64,000 bases of DNA from RCIO01 sp040880025 (lineage in GTDB: Bacteria > Pseudomonadota > Alphaproteobacteria > Rhizobiales > Rhizobiaceae): assembly GCA_040880025.1 (NCBI GenBank), contig JBBDJD010000013.1, positions 372,001 through 436,000 of the forward strand. Reading direction: 5' to 3'. The notes beneath the pieces were generated by a model. It ran no database searches. It was not told the DNA's origin and saw only the letters and a list, made by a program, of their open reading frames with translations. Below, piece by piece: positions 33,606 through 42,901 of the stretch. A program made the position numbers and the translations under genes. How positions within the stretch are numbered: the stretch's first letter is position 1; every line of letters starts with the position of its first letter.

Positions 33606-34222
33606 TGTTCACCGGCATCGTTACTGACATAGGCACCGTCGCCTCTTCGAAGCCCTTGCCGGAAGGTGCGCGGCTGCGCATCGAAACCGCGTACGATCCC
33701 GACACGATCGCCATCGGCGCGTCCATTTCCTGCGGCGGTGTCTGCCTGACCGTTGTTGCGCTTCCCGAGGCCGGCTCGAATGCCCGCTGGTTCGAGGTCG
33801 AGGCGTGGGAGGAGGCTCTGCGCCTGACGACGGCGGGCGAATGGGCAACGGGCACACGCATTAACCTCGAACGCGCCCTGAAGATCGGCGACGAGCTTGG
33901 CGGCCACATCGTGTCTGGCCACGTCGATGGAATGGCGAGGATCGTGGCGCGCAAGGACGAGGGTGACGCCGTTCGCTTCACGCTGGAGGCCCCGAAGGAA
34001 CTGGCCAGGTTCATCGCGTCCAAGGGTTCTGTTGCGCTCGACGGCACGTCGCTGACCGTCAACGGTGTGGACGGCGCCCGGTTCGACGTCCTCCTGATCC
34101 ACCATTCGATTTCGGTCACGACCTGGGCGGACCGACAGGCCGGGGACGGCGTCAATCTAGAAGTCGACACCATGGCGCGCTACGCCGCGCGGCTCATGGA
34201 GGCGGGCAGGGAAGTCACCTAG
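33605..34222 (+). CDS. ribE: Riboflavin synthase, alpha subunit
   Basis: The enzyme dismutates two lumazine molecules to riboflavin and the pyrimidine substrate. The 205-residue product is two tandem lumazine-binding barrels: the first opens MFTGIVTDIGTV and holds ISCGGVCLTVV, the second starts near GGHIVSGHVDGMA and holds VALDGTSLTVNGVD. The start ATG 33605 shares a base with the ribD stop. Length is typical. Confidence 0.95.
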   Translation: MFTGIVTDIGTVASSKPLPEGARLRIETAYDPDTIAIGASISCGGVCLTVVALPEAGSNARWFEVEAWEEALRLTTAGEWATGTRINLERALKIGDELGGHIVSGHVDGMARIVARKDEGDAVRFTLEAPKELARFIASKGSVALDGTSLTVNGVDGARFDVLLIHHSISVTTWADRQAGDGVNLEVDTMARYAARLMEAGREVT

Positions 34223-34332
34223 GCACCGCTGGCCCAAACACTTCCCTGTGTCGGGGAGACGAACCGCTTGCCGTCTGTTTCCGATCGGCCTAAGTGACCG
34301 GCATTCCATCGAGCCCGAAAGATCATTCCCTC

Positions 34333-34761
34333 ATGCCGCATCTCCTCATCGTGGAAGCCCGCTTTTACGACGATCTGGCCGACGCGCTTCTGGATGGGGC
34401 GAAATCGGCGCTCGACGGTGCCGGTGCGACATACGATGTGGTTACGGTGCCGGGAGCGCTGGAGATTCCGGCTGTGGTCGCGTTCGCCGAGACGGGCGTT
34501 TCGCGCTACAATGGTTATGTCGCGCTCGGCTGTGTCATTCGCGGCGAAACCTATCATTTCGATATCGTGGCCAATGAATCGAGCCGCGCGCTCATGGACC
34601 TGTCGGTCGACCGCGCGCTTGCTATCGGCAATGGCATCCTGACCGTCGAGAACGATGACCAGGCTTGGGCGCGCGCGCGAAAGGCCGAAGGCGACAAGGG
34701 CGGGTTCGCGGCGCGGGCCGCGCTCACCATGATCGAGATGCGGGACAAGCTCGGATCATGA
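34333..34761 (+). CDS. ribH: 6,7-dimethyl-8-ribityllumazine synthase
   Basis: RibH joins the ribityl pyrimidine with a four-carbon phosphate to make lumazine. The product has VTVPGALEIP, GCVIRGETYHFDIVANE with the catalytic histidine, and an end rich in Lys/Glu (GFAARAALTMIEMRDKL). From ATG 34333 it is 142 residues; GTG 34294 would add 13. Neither has a clear ribosome site. The stop overlaps the nusB start as ATGA. Confidence 0.92.
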   Translation: MPHLLIVEARFYDDLADALLDGAKSALDGAGATYDVVTVPGALEIPAVVAFAETGVSRYNGYVALGCVIRGETYHFDIVANESSRALMDLSVDRALAIGNGILTVENDDQAWARARKAEGDKGGFAARAALTMIEMRDKLGS

Positions 34762-35261
34762 CCAGCCGCAAGCCCGATCTATCCGATGCCGCCGTCAGGC
34801 CGGCCAACAAGCGTGGCGCGGCGCGGCTGGCCGCAGTGCAGGCTCTTTACCAGATGGATGTCGCCGGCAGCGGCGTGCTGGAGACGGCGGCCGAATATGA
34901 AACCTACCGGCTCGGCAAGGAACTTGATGGTTCCACCTACCTGGAGGCCGACCCGCAATGGTTCCGCGCAATCCTGTCCGGCGTGGTCGAAGGCCAGAAG
35001 TCCATCGATCCCATCATCCGCGGCGCGCTGACCGACGACTGGCCGCTGTCGCGTCTGGATTCCACGTTGCGCGCCATCCTGCGTGCCGGCGTCTACGAAC
35101 TGATGGAACGCCGCGACGTACCGGTTGCCGTCATCGTCTCCGAATATGTCGACATCGCCAACGCGTTCTACGAGGAAGAAGAGCCGCGCATCGTCAACGC
35201 CGTGCTCGACCGGGTGGCGCGCGGCCAGCGCGGCGAGGGCAGGGGGCGGGATCCGGCATGA
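34758..35261 (+). CDS. nusB: Transcription antitermination protein NusB
   Basis: NusB with NusE binds boxA RNA and supports antitermination on rRNA operons. The 167-residue all-helical product shows ARLAAVQALYQMDVAG at the start and LDSTLRAILRAGVYELMERRDVPVAVIVSEYVDIANAFYEEEEPRIVNAVLD at the end, the usual NusB core, split here by its length only in this description. Start ATG overlaps the ribH stop (ATGA), and its stop overlaps the MFS start in the same way. Confidence 0.93.
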   Translation: MTSRKPDLSDAAVRPANKRGAARLAAVQALYQMDVAGSGVLETAAEYETYRLGKELDGSTYLEADPQWFRAILSGVVEGQKSIDPIIRGALTDDWPLSRLDSTLRAILRAGVYELMERRDVPVAVIVSEYVDIANAFYEEEEPRIVNAVLDRVARGQRGEGRGRDPA

Positions 35262-36469
35262 CTGCATCCCAACGGGCCAGTGAAGCGAAGCGGACAACGC
35301 TGATTCTTGCCGCGTCACAGGCGATCGTCGGTTCGGCCGCGCCGATATGCATCTCGCTCGGCGGACTTGCCGGCATTTATCTGCTCGGCGCGGACAAGTC
35401 GCTGGCAACGGCGCCCGTCACGGCATTCACCGTTGGCGTCGCGGCGGGCGCCATTCCCGCCGCTTTCATCATTCGCGGGCTGGGGCTGCGCGGCGGCTTC
35501 ATGACCGGTTCGCTTGTCACGGGGATCGGCGGCGGCGTCGCCGCCATCGCCCTTTTTCAGGCGAGTTTCTGGCTGTTCGTGGCCGGGCTCCTGATCATCG
35601 GCGCCGGCGGTGCCTTCGTTCAGCAGTTCCGCTTCGCCGCCGCCGACAACGCACCGCCGGAGTTCAAGGCCCGCGCCATTTCCTGGGTGCTGGCGGGCGG
35701 CATCGTGACCGCCATTCTGGGACCGCAGATCGTCATCTTCACGCGCGAAATGCTGGCCCCGGTCATGTTCGCGGGTTCCTTCGTCTCCGTCATCGGCCTG
35801 GCGCTGGTCGGCCTCGCCATCCTGTCGTTCCTGCGGCTGCGCAAGGACCAGCCGGTGCACGCGGACGCCGATGCCGGACCGGCGCGGCCGCTGAAGGAGA
35901 TCATTGCGAACCCGCGCTTTGCCGTTGCTCTCTTGTGCGCGGTCGGCAGCTACGCCCTGATGAGCTTTGTCATGACCGGCGCGCCGATTGCCATGGTCGG
36001 CTGCGGGTTCAGCCCCGACGAGGCGACGCTTGGCATTTCATGGCATGTCATGGCCATGTTCGGCCCCAGCTTCTTCACGGGACAGCTGATAGCGCGCTTC
36101 GGCAAGGAAAAGATTGTCGCGGCCGGTCTGGTTCTGCTGGTCGGCTGCGGCGTTATCGCCCTTTCCGGTATTCAGCTATGGCAGTTCTGGACCTCTCTGA
36201 TCCTGCTCGGCCTCGGCTGGAATTTCGGCTTCATCGGGGCGACTGCCATGGTTGCCGAAACCTACCGGCCGTCGGAAAAGAACAAGGTTCAGGGCTTCCA
36301 CGATTTCGTGCTGTTTTCCAGCGTCGCTTTCGCTTCCCTGATGTCCGGTCAGGTCTACAATGCATGGGGCTGGGAGATGCTCAACTGGGTCATTTTCCCC
36401 GTCACGCTGCTATGCCTCTTCGCGCTTGGAGCGCTGGCGGTGGTCGCGCGCTCGCCGCGGACGGCTTGA
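35258..36469 (+). CDS. MFS transporter translationally coupled to nusB
   Basis: The 403-residue product starts at ATG 35258, overlapping the nusB stop as ATGA. It contains 12 predicted membrane helices, among them GGLAGIYLLGADKSLATAP near the N-terminus and FTGQLIARFGKEKIVAAGLVLLVG as the mid-protein signature loop. Two further features are a hydrophilic central loop with LRKDQPVHADADAGPARP and a late NKVQGFHDF loop. Substrate is unknown. The coupling implies it is made with the riboflavin/NusB genes, though a shared function is not evident. Confidence 0.85.
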   Translation: MTASQRASEAKRTTLILAASQAIVGSAAPICISLGGLAGIYLLGADKSLATAPVTAFTVGVAAGAIPAAFIIRGLGLRGGFMTGSLVTGIGGGVAAIALFQASFWLFVAGLLIIGAGGAFVQQFRFAAADNAPPEFKARAISWVLAGGIVTAILGPQIVIFTREMLAPVMFAGSFVSVIGLALVGLAILSFLRLRKDQPVHADADAGPARPLKEIIANPRFAVALLCAVGSYALMSFVMTGAPIAMVGCGFSPDEATLGISWHVMAMFGPSFFTGQLIARFGKEKIVAAGLVLLVGCGVIALSGIQLWQFWTSLILLGLGWNFGFIGATAMVAETYRPSEKNKVQGFHDFVLFSSVAFASLMSGQVYNAWGWEMLNWVIFPVTLLCLFALGALAVVARSPRTA

Positions 36470-36672
36470 AGGCCGAACGGGCCTAAATCCATTCAATATG
36501 GCCCCCATAAGGGCATTGGCGGCGATTTCGGGGCAAAATTCGGACAACAGCTTGACGTTGACCGGCCGCTTGCGCATAAGCCGCCGCGAAAGGACGGTCC
36601 GTCAGGGCAGGTCCTGCTCGAACGGTCCGCGGAGGGGTTCTTTCGGACCAAACCCAAAGGAAAAATCTGGCA

Positions 36673-38811
36673 ATGACTATGCTTTATGTCGTCATCGCCT
36701 GCGGCTTGCTTTCTGTCCTCTACGCCATCTGGGCGACGCAATCGGTCCTCGCAGCCGATCAGGGCAATGCTCGCATGCAGGAAATCGCCGGCGCCATCCG
36801 CGAAGGCGCGCAGGCCTACCTTTCCCGCCAATACACGACCATCGCCATCGTCGGCGTGGTCGTGTTCCTGCTTGCCTGGTGGCTTCTGTCCGTGGCGGCC
36901 GCGATCGGCTTCCTGATCGGCGCGGTGCTGTCCGGCGCTGCTGGTTTCATCGGCATGCATGTGTCGGTTCGCGCCAATGTGCGCACCGCGCAGGCTGCTT
37001 CCAAAAGCCTGGCGGCCGGTCTCGACATTGCATTCAAGTCAGGCGCGATCACCGGCATGCTGGTTGCCGGTCTCGCGCTGCTCGGTGTGTCTGTCTACTA
37101 CTGGATCCTGATCGGTCCGATGGGCTATGCCCCTGCCGACCGCGCCGTCATCGACGCGCTCGTCTCTCTTGGCTTCGGCGCTTCGCTGATCTCGATCTTC
37201 GCCCGTCTCGGCGGCGGCATCTTCACCAAGGGCGCCGACGTTGGCGGCGACTTGGTCGGCAAGGTGGAAGCCGGCATTCCGGAGGACGATCCACGCAATC
37301 CCGCGACGATCGCGGACAATGTGGGCGACAATGTCGGCGACTGCGCCGGCATGGCCGCAGACTTGTTCGAGACCTATGCGGTGACCGTTGTCGCCACCAT
37401 GGTGCTCGCCGCGATCTTCTTCGCCGGAACCGACGTTCTCGCCTCGGTGATGCTCTACCCGCTGCTGATCTGCGGCGCCTGCATCATCACGTCGATCATC
37501 GGTACATTCTTTGTCCGTCTGGGCTCCAATGGCTCGATCATGGGCGCTCTCTATAAGGGGCTCATTGTCACCGGCCTGCTCACCATTGTCGGCGTTGGCG
37601 CTGCAACGTCGCTGACCATCGGCTGGGGTTCGATCGGCACCGTAGACGGCATGGACATCACTGGAACGAACCTGTTCATCTGCGGCCTTGTCGGCCTGGC
37701 GGTGACGGGCCTGATCGTGGTGATCACCGAGTACTACACGGGCACTGGCAAGCGTCCGGTGAACTCGATCGCCCAGGCTTCGGTCACCGGTCACGGCACC
37801 AATGTCATCCAGGGCCTTGCGATTTCGCTGGAATCAACGGCTCTGCCGGCGATCGTCATCGTGGCCGGCATCATCAGCACGTTCCAGCTCGCCGGTCTGT
37901 TCGGCACTGCGATCGCTGTCACCACCATGCTCGGCCTTGCCGGCATGATCGTGGCGCTTGATGCTTTCGGTCCGGTGACCGACAATGCCGGCGGCATCGC
38001 CGAAATGTCGGGCCTGCCTCCGGAAGTGCGCCAGGCCACCGACGCGCTCGACGCGGTCGGCAACACCACGAAGGCCGTCACCAAGGGTTACGCCATCGGT
38101 TCGGCCGGTCTTGGCGCACTGGTCCTGTTTGCGGCCTACTCCTACGATCTGGAGTTCTTCGCGGCGAACAGCGACCAGTTCCCGTACTTCGCCGACATGG
38201 GCGACATCTCCTTCTCGCTCGCCAACCCCTATGTGGTTGCGGGTCTGATCTTCGGCGGGCTGATTCCGTACCTGTTCGGCGGCATCGCGATGACCGCTGT
38301 CGGCCGCGCGGCCGGCGCGATCGTGGAAGAGGTGCGCAAGCAGTTCCGTGAGGATCCGGGCATCATGGCCGGCACATCCAAGCCGAACTACGCGCGTGCT
38401 GTCGACCTGCTCACCAAGGCCGCGATCAAGGAGATGATCATCCCGTCGCTGCTGCCGGTGCTGGCGCCGCTCGTCGTGTATTTCGGCGTGCTGCTGATTT
38501 CGGGCTCCAAGGCGTCGGCCTTCGCCGCGCTCGGCGCTTCGTTGCTCGGCGTGATCGTCAACGGCCTGTTCGTCGCGATCTCCATGACCTCGGGCGGCGG
38601 CGCCTGGGACAATGCCAAGAAGAGCTTCGAGGACGGCTTCACCGACAAGGACGGCGTGAAGCACGAAAAGGGCTCGGAAGCGCACAAGGCCTCCGTGACA
38701 GGTGATACCGTCGGCGATCCCTATAAGGACACGGCCGGCCCGGCCGTGAACCCGGCCATCAAGATCACCAACATCATGGCCCTGCTGCTTCTGGCCGTGC
38801 TCGCGCACTGA
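36673..38811 (+). CDS. hppA: K+-insensitive proton-pumping pyrophosphatase
   Basis: This 712-residue integral membrane enzyme uses pyrophosphate hydrolysis to pump protons. It has many transmembrane helices, the substrate motif region KGADVGGDLVGKVEAG (186-201), EDDPRNPATIADNVGDNVGD and the C-terminal TVGDPYKDTAGPAVNP. K467 in GNTTKAVTKG is at the position that is Ala in potassium-dependent enzymes, pointing to the K+-independent class. A leader of about 200 bases with a possible hairpin GGTCCG/CGGACC (near 36630-36655) precedes it. Confidence 0.95.
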   Translation: MTMLYVVIACGLLSVLYAIWATQSVLAADQGNARMQEIAGAIREGAQAYLSRQYTTIAIVGVVVFLLAWWLLSVAAAIGFLIGAVLSGAAGFIGMHVSVRANVRTAQAASKSLAAGLDIAFKSGAITGMLVAGLALLGVSVYYWILIGPMGYAPADRAVIDALVSLGFGASLISIFARLGGGIFTKGADVGGDLVGKVEAGIPEDDPRNPATIADNVGDNVGDCAGMAADLFETYAVTVVATMVLAAIFFAGTDVLASVMLYPLLICGACIITSIIGTFFVRLGSNGSIMGALYKGLIVTGLLTIVGVGAATSLTIGWGSIGTVDGMDITGTNLFICGLVGLAVTGLIVVITEYYTGTGKRPVNSIAQASVTGHGTNVIQGLAISLESTALPAIVIVAGIISTFQLAGLFGTAIAVTTMLGLAGMIVALDAFGPVTDNAGGIAEMSGLPPEVRQATDALDAVGNTTKAVTKGYAIGSAGLGALVLFAAYSYDLEFFAANSDQFPYFADMGDISFSLANPYVVAGLIFGGLIPYLFGGIAMTAVGRAAGAIVEEVRKQFREDPGIMAGTSKPNYARAVDLLTKAAIKEMIIPSLLPVLAPLVVYFGVLLISGSKASAFAALGASLLGVIVNGLFVAISMTSGGGAWDNAKKSFEDGFTDKDGVKHEKGSEAHKASVTGDTVGDPYKDTAGPAVNPAIKITNIMALLLLAVLAH

Positions 38812-38834
38812 CGGGACGCAATGCCTGAAAACAG

Positions 38835-38864
38835 AAACCCGCGGGGGCGACCCCGCGGGTTTTT
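38835..38864 (+). terminator. Rho-independent terminator of hppA
   Basis: Stem AAACCCGCGGGG/CCCCGCGGGTTT with a short loop and following T run, 23 bases after the hppA stop. It also lies near the end of the convergent bamE. Confidence 0.9.
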
Positions 38865-38892
38865 CTTTGGATGCGATCTGTGAAGTCGGGTT

Positions 38893-39396
38893 CTACAGCC
38901 CCGGAATCCTCGTCGGCGTTCCGGAGTTGCCGCCCGCGACGCCGCTGATCAGCTGGACCAGGAAGTTCTGGTCCTTGCCGGCGGTCGGGGTGGTGCGCGA
39001 GATGAAGTCGAACAGTCTGCCGTCCTGCAGGCCGTAATTGGCGATGTTGGACACACGTCCGTCGTCGCCGAAATAGACGGCCAGAACTTTTTGATCCACC
39101 ACTTTCGCATTCATGAATGCGGCGTTGCGGACCCTGGTCTGGGAGATGTAGTAGAACACTTCGTTGTCGAAAGTGGCCGTTGTGGATGGCGTGCCGAGTG
39201 TGAGCAAGACCTGCTCGCGGCTCGAGCCGACCGGAACCAGATCAAGCGAATCCTGATCGATCACATAGCCTTTGGAGATTGTCTGGGTCGGGGAAAGTCC
39301 GTCGGTGGCATTGCAGCCGGCCGCAAGCGCGCCAAACGCCAGAATGCCGGCAAGGCGCGCCAGTTGCGGCAACTTGAAACTGATGGCCCGAGACAA
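38893..39396 (-). CDS. bamE: Outer-membrane assembly lipoprotein BamE
   Basis: BamE (SmpA/OmlA) is a small subunit of the complex that folds beta-barrel proteins into the outer membrane. From TTG 39396, with GAGG spaced about 8 bases, the product is 167 residues. It has a lipoprotein signal (ARLAGILAFGALAAGC, lipobox LAAGC) and the BamE core GYVIDQDSLDLVPVGSSREQVLLTLGTPS, here abbreviated in the middle: the GSSREQVLLTLGTPS motif is diagnostic. The adjacent TTG 39399 and GTG 39405 are alternative starts. It is convergent with hppA and divergent from the chaperone gene. Confidence 0.9.
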   Translation of the reverse strand: MSRAISFKLPQLARLAGILAFGALAAGCNATDGLSPTQTISKGYVIDQDSLDLVPVGSSREQVLLTLGTPSTTATFDNEVFYYISQTRVRNAAFMNAKVVDQKVLAVYFGDDGRVSNIANYGLQDGRLFDFISRTTPTAGKDQNFLVQLISGVAGGNSGTPTRIPGL

Positions 39397-39530
39397 CAAT
39401 TCTACCTCACTATGTTGCGGCGATCGCCGCGCCAGCCGCCGTTTGCAGCAGCGGCGAAAAGCGGTAAACCAGCTTCGCCAGCGATGCAACCTGACCCCAT
39501 CATACCGTCCGAAATCGGAGTATTTTCTTA

Positions 39531-40091
39531 ATGTTCAAACGGTTGCTCGGAATTGGTTCGAATCCCAACCAGATTGTGGTCGACGAGCTGTATGGGCAAA
39601 TCGTGGCGGCCGCGCGGCAACCGGTCTTTTATTCCGACTGGGGGGCTCCCGACACCCCGCTTGGTCATTTCGAGATGATTTCGCTCACCCTTTTCCTCAC
39701 CCTGCGGCGGCTGCGCGGGGAGAAGGGGGTATCCGCCGAGATCGCGCAGGATCTGGTCGATACCTTCTTCAAGGAGCTCGACCACTCCATTCGCGAATTG
39801 GGTATCGGCGACATGGGTGTGCCCAAGCGCATGAAGAAGCTGGCCAAGATGTTCTATGGGCGCGCAGGCTCCTACGGAAAGGCGCTGGACGACGCCGACG
39901 AGGCGGCGCTCGCGGAGGCGCTCCGCCGGAACATCCAGCCCACGGCGGCCGAATGGCCCGGCGCACGACATCTGGCGGGTTACACCCTTGCCGCGGCCGA
40001 TGCGCTGGCCAGCCAGCCGCTGCAGAAAATCCTTGCCGGAACCGTCTCATTCCCGTCACCTGCAAATGTGCCGTCGGGGGAGCCTGCATGA
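39531..40091 (+). CDS. Ubiquinol-cytochrome c chaperone family protein
   Basis: The 186-residue product belongs to the CBP3/UQCC1-like family that helps assembly of the cytochrome bc1 complex. The typical core is present: LYGQIVAAARQPVFY, the helix MISLTLFLTLRRLRG, LVDTFFKELDHSIRELGIGDMGVPKRMKKLAKMFYGR, given here as the key stretch GIGDMGVPKRMKK, then GRAGSYGKAL. There is no signal peptide. Its stop overlaps the yceD start as ATGA, so both are one transcript. Confidence 0.9.
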   Translation: MFKRLLGIGSNPNQIVVDELYGQIVAAARQPVFYSDWGAPDTPLGHFEMISLTLFLTLRRLRGEKGVSAEIAQDLVDTFFKELDHSIRELGIGDMGVPKRMKKLAKMFYGRAGSYGKALDDADEAALAEALRRNIQPTAAEWPGARHLAGYTLAAADALASQPLQKILAGTVSFPSPANVPSGEPA

Positions 40092-40633
40092 AGCCCGCGG
40101 CAAGCCCGGTATCGCTGAAGGTGGATGTATCGCGCCTGCCAGCGAAAGGTGTGGTGGTGAAGCTTGAGGCAGACGCTGCTCAGCGGGCCGCGCTTGCCGG
40201 CAAGCATGGGCTGGCAGCGGTGCGCGCATTCAGCCTCGAACTGTGTTTTTCTCCCTGGAAACGCGACGGTGTGCGGGTGGAAGGCAGCGTGAAGGCCAAC
40301 ATAACTCAGAGCTGCATCGTTTCGCTCGATCCGGTCGACGCGGCGATCGACGAAGCCGTTTCGGCTATCCTCGTGCCGGAAAACTCGCGTCTGGATCCGC
40401 AGATCGAGGATGGCGAGATTCTGCTCGATGCGGAGGGTGAGGACGCGCCGGATACTTTTTCCGGAAACCGCATCGACGCAGGCACCTTGGCGGAAGAATT
40501 CTTTGCCCTTGCGATCGATCCATATCCCCGCCGAAAGGATGCCGAACTGCCTGAAAACGCAGGAAATAACGACCCCGAAGAGACGGCCGAGGCACCTTTT
40601 GCGAAGCTCGGTGCGCTTGTGCGCAAGTCCTGA
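40088..40633 (+). CDS. yceD: YceD family protein (DUF177)
   Basis: The 181-residue product matches DUF177/YceD: an N-terminal strand VSLKVDVSRLP, a central NITQSCIVSLDPVDAAIDE segment where family members often place a Cys, and an acidic C-terminal region EFFALAIDPYPRR. In bacteria it is encoded near rpmF and plsX/fabH and is linked to 23S rRNA maturation. Here plsX follows 108 bases later without a visible rpmF. Start ATG 40088 overlaps the previous stop. Confidence 0.88.
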   Translation: MKPAASPVSLKVDVSRLPAKGVVVKLEADAAQRAALAGKHGLAAVRAFSLELCFSPWKRDGVRVEGSVKANITQSCIVSLDPVDAAIDEAVSAILVPENSRLDPQIEDGEILLDAEGEDAPDTFSGNRIDAGTLAEEFFALAIDPYPRRKDAELPENAGNNDPEETAEAPFAKLGALVRKS

Positions 40634-40741
40634 ATTACCCATCCGAGCGGCCGAATTGAGGTTGTGCCACGTGCCAAAACCGCTATTTTCGCCGCACTTT
40701 GGCCCACGCCCCGCCCAGGGGCCGGAAGAGAACATTTTCGC

Positions 40742-41806
40742 TTGATACGCATATCCATTGACGCCATGGGTGGAGATCACGGACCGTCGGTCGTATTGCC
40801 GGGCCTTGTGAAAGTGATCGAGCGCCGTCCGGATGTGCGGTTCCTTCTTTATGGCCGCGCGGAGGAGGTTGAGCCGGTGCTGGCGAAGCTGCCCAGGCTG
40901 GCTTCGCTCAGCGAGTTTCATCATTGCGATGTCGCGGTACGCATGGACGACAAGCCGAGCCAGGCGCTCCGCCATGGGCGCTGGAAATCCTCCATGTGGC
41001 GGGCGATCGAGGCCGTGAAGAACGGTGATGCAGATGTATGTATTTCGGCCGGTAACACCGGGGCGCTGATGGCGATGTCGAAGTTCTGCCTGCGCCCGAT
41101 GCCCAATATCGAACGGCCCGCGATTGCGGCGCTGTGGCCGACGCTGCGCAGTGAGTGCGTTGTTCTCGATGTCGGCGCAAATATCGGCGCCGAGGCCAAG
41201 CAGCTTGTCGACTACGCCATTCTGGGCGCCGCGATGGCTCACTCGATCTTCCAGATCGAGCGGCCGAGCGTCGGTCTGCTCAATGTGGGAGTCGAGGAGA
41301 TAAAGGGTCAGGAGGACGTCAAGGAAGCCGGCCGCATGCTGCGCGAGGCAGCGCTTCCGTCGATGGACTATCGGGGCTTTGTCGAGGGCGACGATATCGC
41401 CAAGGGAACCGTCGATGTGGTGGTGACGGAAGGGTTTTCGGGAAACATCGCCCTGAAGACAGCCGAAGGAACCGCCCGTCAGATCGCGGAATATCTTCGT
41501 GCCGCCATGAGCCGCACCCTGCTGGCCCGCATCGGCTATTTCTTTGCCCAGAGCGCCTTCAGGCGCTTGCGCGAGAAACTGGATATCCGCAAGACGAATG
41601 GCGGGGTCTTCCTGGGGCTCAACGGGATCGTCGTGAAAAGCCATGGCGGCGCCGACGAGGAGGGGTTCGCTGCTGCCGTCGATCTTGGCTACGATATGGC
41701 GCGGCGCAAGCTCATAGACACGATCCGCAACCAGCTTGAACAGTTCCATGAACGCCTGCCGGCGCACGAAACGGCGGTTGAGGGTAACAGCACCAATGCC
41801 GGCTGA
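40742..41806 (+). CDS. plsX: Phosphate acyltransferase PlsX
   Basis: PlsX makes acyl-phosphate from acyl-ACP at the start of phospholipid synthesis. From TTG 40742 the product is 354 residues beginning with the diagnostic (M)IRISIDAMGGDHGP. Further motifs are ISAGNTGALMA, LDVGANIGAEAKQLV and VTEGFSGNIALKTAEG. An upstream extension to 40664 is open but unlike the family. It is followed 16 bases later by fabH, the usual plsX-fabH operon. Confidence 0.94.
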   Translation: MIRISIDAMGGDHGPSVVLPGLVKVIERRPDVRFLLYGRAEEVEPVLAKLPRLASLSEFHHCDVAVRMDDKPSQALRHGRWKSSMWRAIEAVKNGDADVCISAGNTGALMAMSKFCLRPMPNIERPAIAALWPTLRSECVVLDVGANIGAEAKQLVDYAILGAAMAHSIFQIERPSVGLLNVGVEEIKGQEDVKEAGRMLREAALPSMDYRGFVEGDDIAKGTVDVVVTEGFSGNIALKTAEGTARQIAEYLRAAMSRTLLARIGYFFAQSAFRRLREKLDIRKTNGGVFLGLNGIVVKSHGGADEEGFAAAVDLGYDMARRKLIDTIRNQLEQFHERLPAHETAVEGNSTNAG

Positions 41807-41822
41807 CGAAGGAAGCCGCTGA

Positions 41823-42794
41823 ATGATCCGATCCGTCGTACGGGGAGTAGGCGCCGCGACACCGCGCCGTATCATGCACAATGATGACTTTGTCGGCCTC
41901 ATCGACACGTCGGATGAATGGATAACGCAGCGCACCGGCATTCGTCAGCGCCACATTGCCTCGGACGACGAAACCACTGCCTCGCTCGGCGAAGAAGCCG
42001 CGCGCAAGGCGCTGGCCGCCGCCGGTTTGGTGCCAGCCGACATCGACCTGATCGTTCTTGCGACTTCGACCCCTAACAACACATTTCCGGCGACGGCGGT
42101 CGAAATTCAGCAGCGGCTGGGCATGTCGCACGGGTTTGCCTTCGACCTGCAGGCGGTTTGCACCGGCTTCCTTTACGCATTGACGACTGCCGATCTCTAC
42201 ATCCGCGGCGGCATGGCAAAACGGGCCCTGGTTATCGGGTCCGAGACATTCTCGCGCATTCTAGACTGGACCGACCGGACCACCTGCGTGCTGTTCGGCG
42301 ACGGCGCGGGCGCATTGGTGCTGGAGGCGCAGGAGGGCGAAGGGACCATTGCGGATAGAGGCATACTGACCGCGAGCCTGCGCTCGGACGGAGCGCACAA
42401 GGAAAAGCTCTATGTCGATGGCGGAGTTTCCACCACCGGCACGATCGGTCATGTTCGCATGGAAGGCCGCGAAGTTTTCAAGCACGCGGTGGGAATGATC
42501 GCCGACGTTGTGGAGTCTGCTCTCGGTCAGGCCGGCCTGACCGCCGATGACCTGGACTGGTTCGTGCCGCACCAGGCCAACAAGCGCATCATCGACGCCT
42601 CGGCGCGCAAACTGGGCATCGCGGAAGAGAAGGTGGTCATCACTGTCGACCGCCACGGCAACACGTCGGCGGCCTCGGTGCCGCTCGCGCTGGCGACGGC
42701 GGTGGCCGACGGCCGAATCAAGACCGGCGACCTTGTATTGCTGGAGGCGATGGGCGGCGGATTTACCTGGGGCGCGGCGCTCGTGCGCTGGTAA
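41823..42794 (+). CDS. fabH: 3-oxoacyl-ACP synthase III
   Basis: FabH condenses acetyl-CoA with malonyl-ACP to start fatty acid synthesis. The 323-residue product has the catalytic triad: C113 in LQAVCTGF, His in FVPHQANKRI and Asn in RHGNTSAAS. The N-terminal DEWITQRTGIRQR and the end GGGFTWGAALVRW are typical. It follows plsX closely and is followed by ihfA and a MerR gene, a common alphaproteobacterial order. Confidence 0.95.
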   Translation: MIRSVVRGVGAATPRRIMHNDDFVGLIDTSDEWITQRTGIRQRHIASDDETTASLGEEAARKALAAAGLVPADIDLIVLATSTPNNTFPATAVEIQQRLGMSHGFAFDLQAVCTGFLYALTTADLYIRGGMAKRALVIGSETFSRILDWTDRTTCVLFGDGAGALVLEAQEGEGTIADRGILTASLRSDGAHKEKLYVDGGVSTTGTIGHVRMEGREVFKHAVGMIADVVESALGQAGLTADDLDWFVPHQANKRIIDASARKLGIAEEKVVITVDRHGNTSAASVPLALATAVADGRIKTGDLVLLEAMGGGFTWGAALVRW

Positions 42795-42901
42795 CGATTG
42801 ATTCGCCAATCCGACAGGATCGGTCCTTGACCTGCCGGGGCCAATTTCCTAACGTTTCCACATATCTATTCAAAAACAATTTTTGGAACATTGGACCGGC
42901 G

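Noticed and set aside
32475..34761. FMN riboswitch for the riboflavin genes
   Set aside because: No RFN-type conserved elements were found upstream of nrdR, ribD, ribE or ribH.
39980..41941. 653-codon open frame antisense to yceD/plsX
   Set aside because: It overlaps two well-supported genes and its translation has no protein-like domains.
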